A stretch of 64,000 nucleotides of DNA. Origin: Orthonyx spaldingii. Its lineage: Eukaryota; Chordata; Aves; Passeriformes; Orthonychidae. Under the pieces are notes generated by a model. The model saw only the letters and a program-made list of their open reading frames with translations. It was not told where the DNA came from and searched no databases. The translations under genes were made by a program, and so were the position numbers. The DNA is taken from NCBI GenBank assembly GCA_013397795.1, contig VZTJ01000523.1, positions 928,303 through 992,302 of the forward strand, given 5' to 3'. Shown piece after piece: positions 63,167 through 64,000 of the stretch. The stretch's first letter is position 1. Each line of letters begins with the position of its first letter.

Positions 63167-64000
63167 CTACTTAGCTTAGCTGTGCTGGATCCCCTCCTGC
63201 TCCAGAGCATGGCAGACAGCTCTGCGAAGGAGAATTGTCCCTGAATGTTGATCCTCCTTAGAGTATATTCACTAATTTTTCATTTCCTCAAGTTTATTCT
63301 CTCATCCCTCTGCCTGCTGCTAAGGGGATATTTTTTTAGCTAAAATTTCATTAATGTTGGATTTTAGCAGTGAATTTTGTCTGTGGAGCTTCAGGGGAGT
63401 AATTTAGTTTTCCCAGACTCCTGAGAAAAGCTCTGAAATCTTCCAGGGACTCGTTAGACCCTTTACCATTGTCACTGCTGTAGCCAAGGTCACGTAGCAG
63501 CGGCATCTGAGGGGGTGGGGATACAAAAACTGTGTTTTTAGAGACTTATGATTCTCGTCAGAATTTGCAAGGCAGGTAATTCCATAAGGAATGGTAAAGA
63601 GTGACTAATGAACTCCATTGTGTGGGTTTGTCTTTGATTCAACGATTCTTGCCCAATTAACTGAATTCGGAGGGGCCTCTCTGAAGCCTCAATACAATGA
63701 AGAACTTGTTTGGCTTCAAGCACGTTCTTAAGTCCCTCTGCTGTTTGTGTTTGCCAAAGTGCTGCTTTCAACCAGAGTTTCAGCATCTAATTTCAGACCT
63801 GAGCATTATGTAAAATGTACAAACGGCCTGGTACCTGCATTGAAATGCCACAAGCATTGCAGTCCCAGGCTTTTGTCACCTCCTAATGAAGCTGGGCACT
63901 CCATGCAAACTCGTTCCATTATCCAAACCCACTGCTGTTCTCCTTGCCTTAGAAATCTGTTCCTGACAAAAGGAAAACAAACTCTGACCCAGAGAGCTAA

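Larger units (their letters stand above)
43541..64000. other. Intergenic or intronic sequence, low repeat content
   Basis: Besides the CR1 remnants at 46470 and 52891, the 54-base duplication at 49336, the inverted repeat at 53273 and the microsatellite at 47589, only unique A+T-rich sequence is seen. A G+C-richer patch at 55330-55750 holds the longest open frame of the window (217 codons). No RNA gene or complete coding gene is recognisable. Confidence 0.5.

Noticed and set aside
1..64000. tRNA, rRNA, CRISPR or bacterial-type operon content
   Set aside because: No cloverleaf with A and B boxes, no regularly spaced repeats and no dense coding were seen. The window is vertebrate non-coding DNA apart from one exon.

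Overview
This window looks like vertebrate, most likely avian, nuclear DNA. It is A+T-rich, has no bacterial-style gene packing, and almost none of its open frames exceed what chance gives. The recognisable dispersed repeats are truncated 3' ends of CR1-type LINEs, with the usual landmarks: a 'gcccagagaagctgtgg' block, a 'ggttggactagatga'-like block, and a terminal 'ttctgtgatcctgtg'-like octamer run. One probable solo LTR is also present. CR1 as the dominant repeat at low density, with no Alu- or L1-like sequence, fits a bird; a turtle or crocodilian cannot be excluded by eye.

The only well-supported gene piece is a first coding exon on the minus strand (18834-19258). It has 141 codons plus two bases, an ATG in a favourable context, and a clear AG|GTAGGA splice donor. 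A TATA-like element lies about 370 bases upstream of the ATG, with a CpG-rich cluster further out. An assembly gap of 29 N beside a poly(A) run (poly(T) on the gene strand) falls in its presumed 5' leader. I could not assign the encoded N-terminus to a family with confidence. If the model is right, 1-18833 is the start of intron 1 of that gene, and 19700-64000 is 5' flank or an intron of a longer upstream transcript.

Layout: 1-7400 is unique A+T-rich DNA with one strong hairpin at 2156-2193. 7400-8190 holds a CR1 fragment followed by a probable solo LTR. 8200-18830 is mostly unique, with two weak or short CR1 remnants. 18834-19850 is the exon and its promoter region. 22455-23115 is a composite in which a younger CR1 has landed inside an older one. 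26470-26900, 33802-34040 and 43335-43540 are minus-strand CR1 fragments. 46470-46712 and 52891-52976 are plus-strand CR1 fragments. 49336-49443 is a perfect 54-base tandem duplication. The remainder to 64000 is unique sequence with short homopolymers, microsatellites and a few inverted repeats.

I found no RNA gene, CRISPR array, operon or complete protein-coding gene, and nothing that looks like an undescribed multi-gene system. The most useful leads are the unassigned exon with its promoter, the nested CR1, the codon-length tandem duplication, and several perfect inverted repeats.
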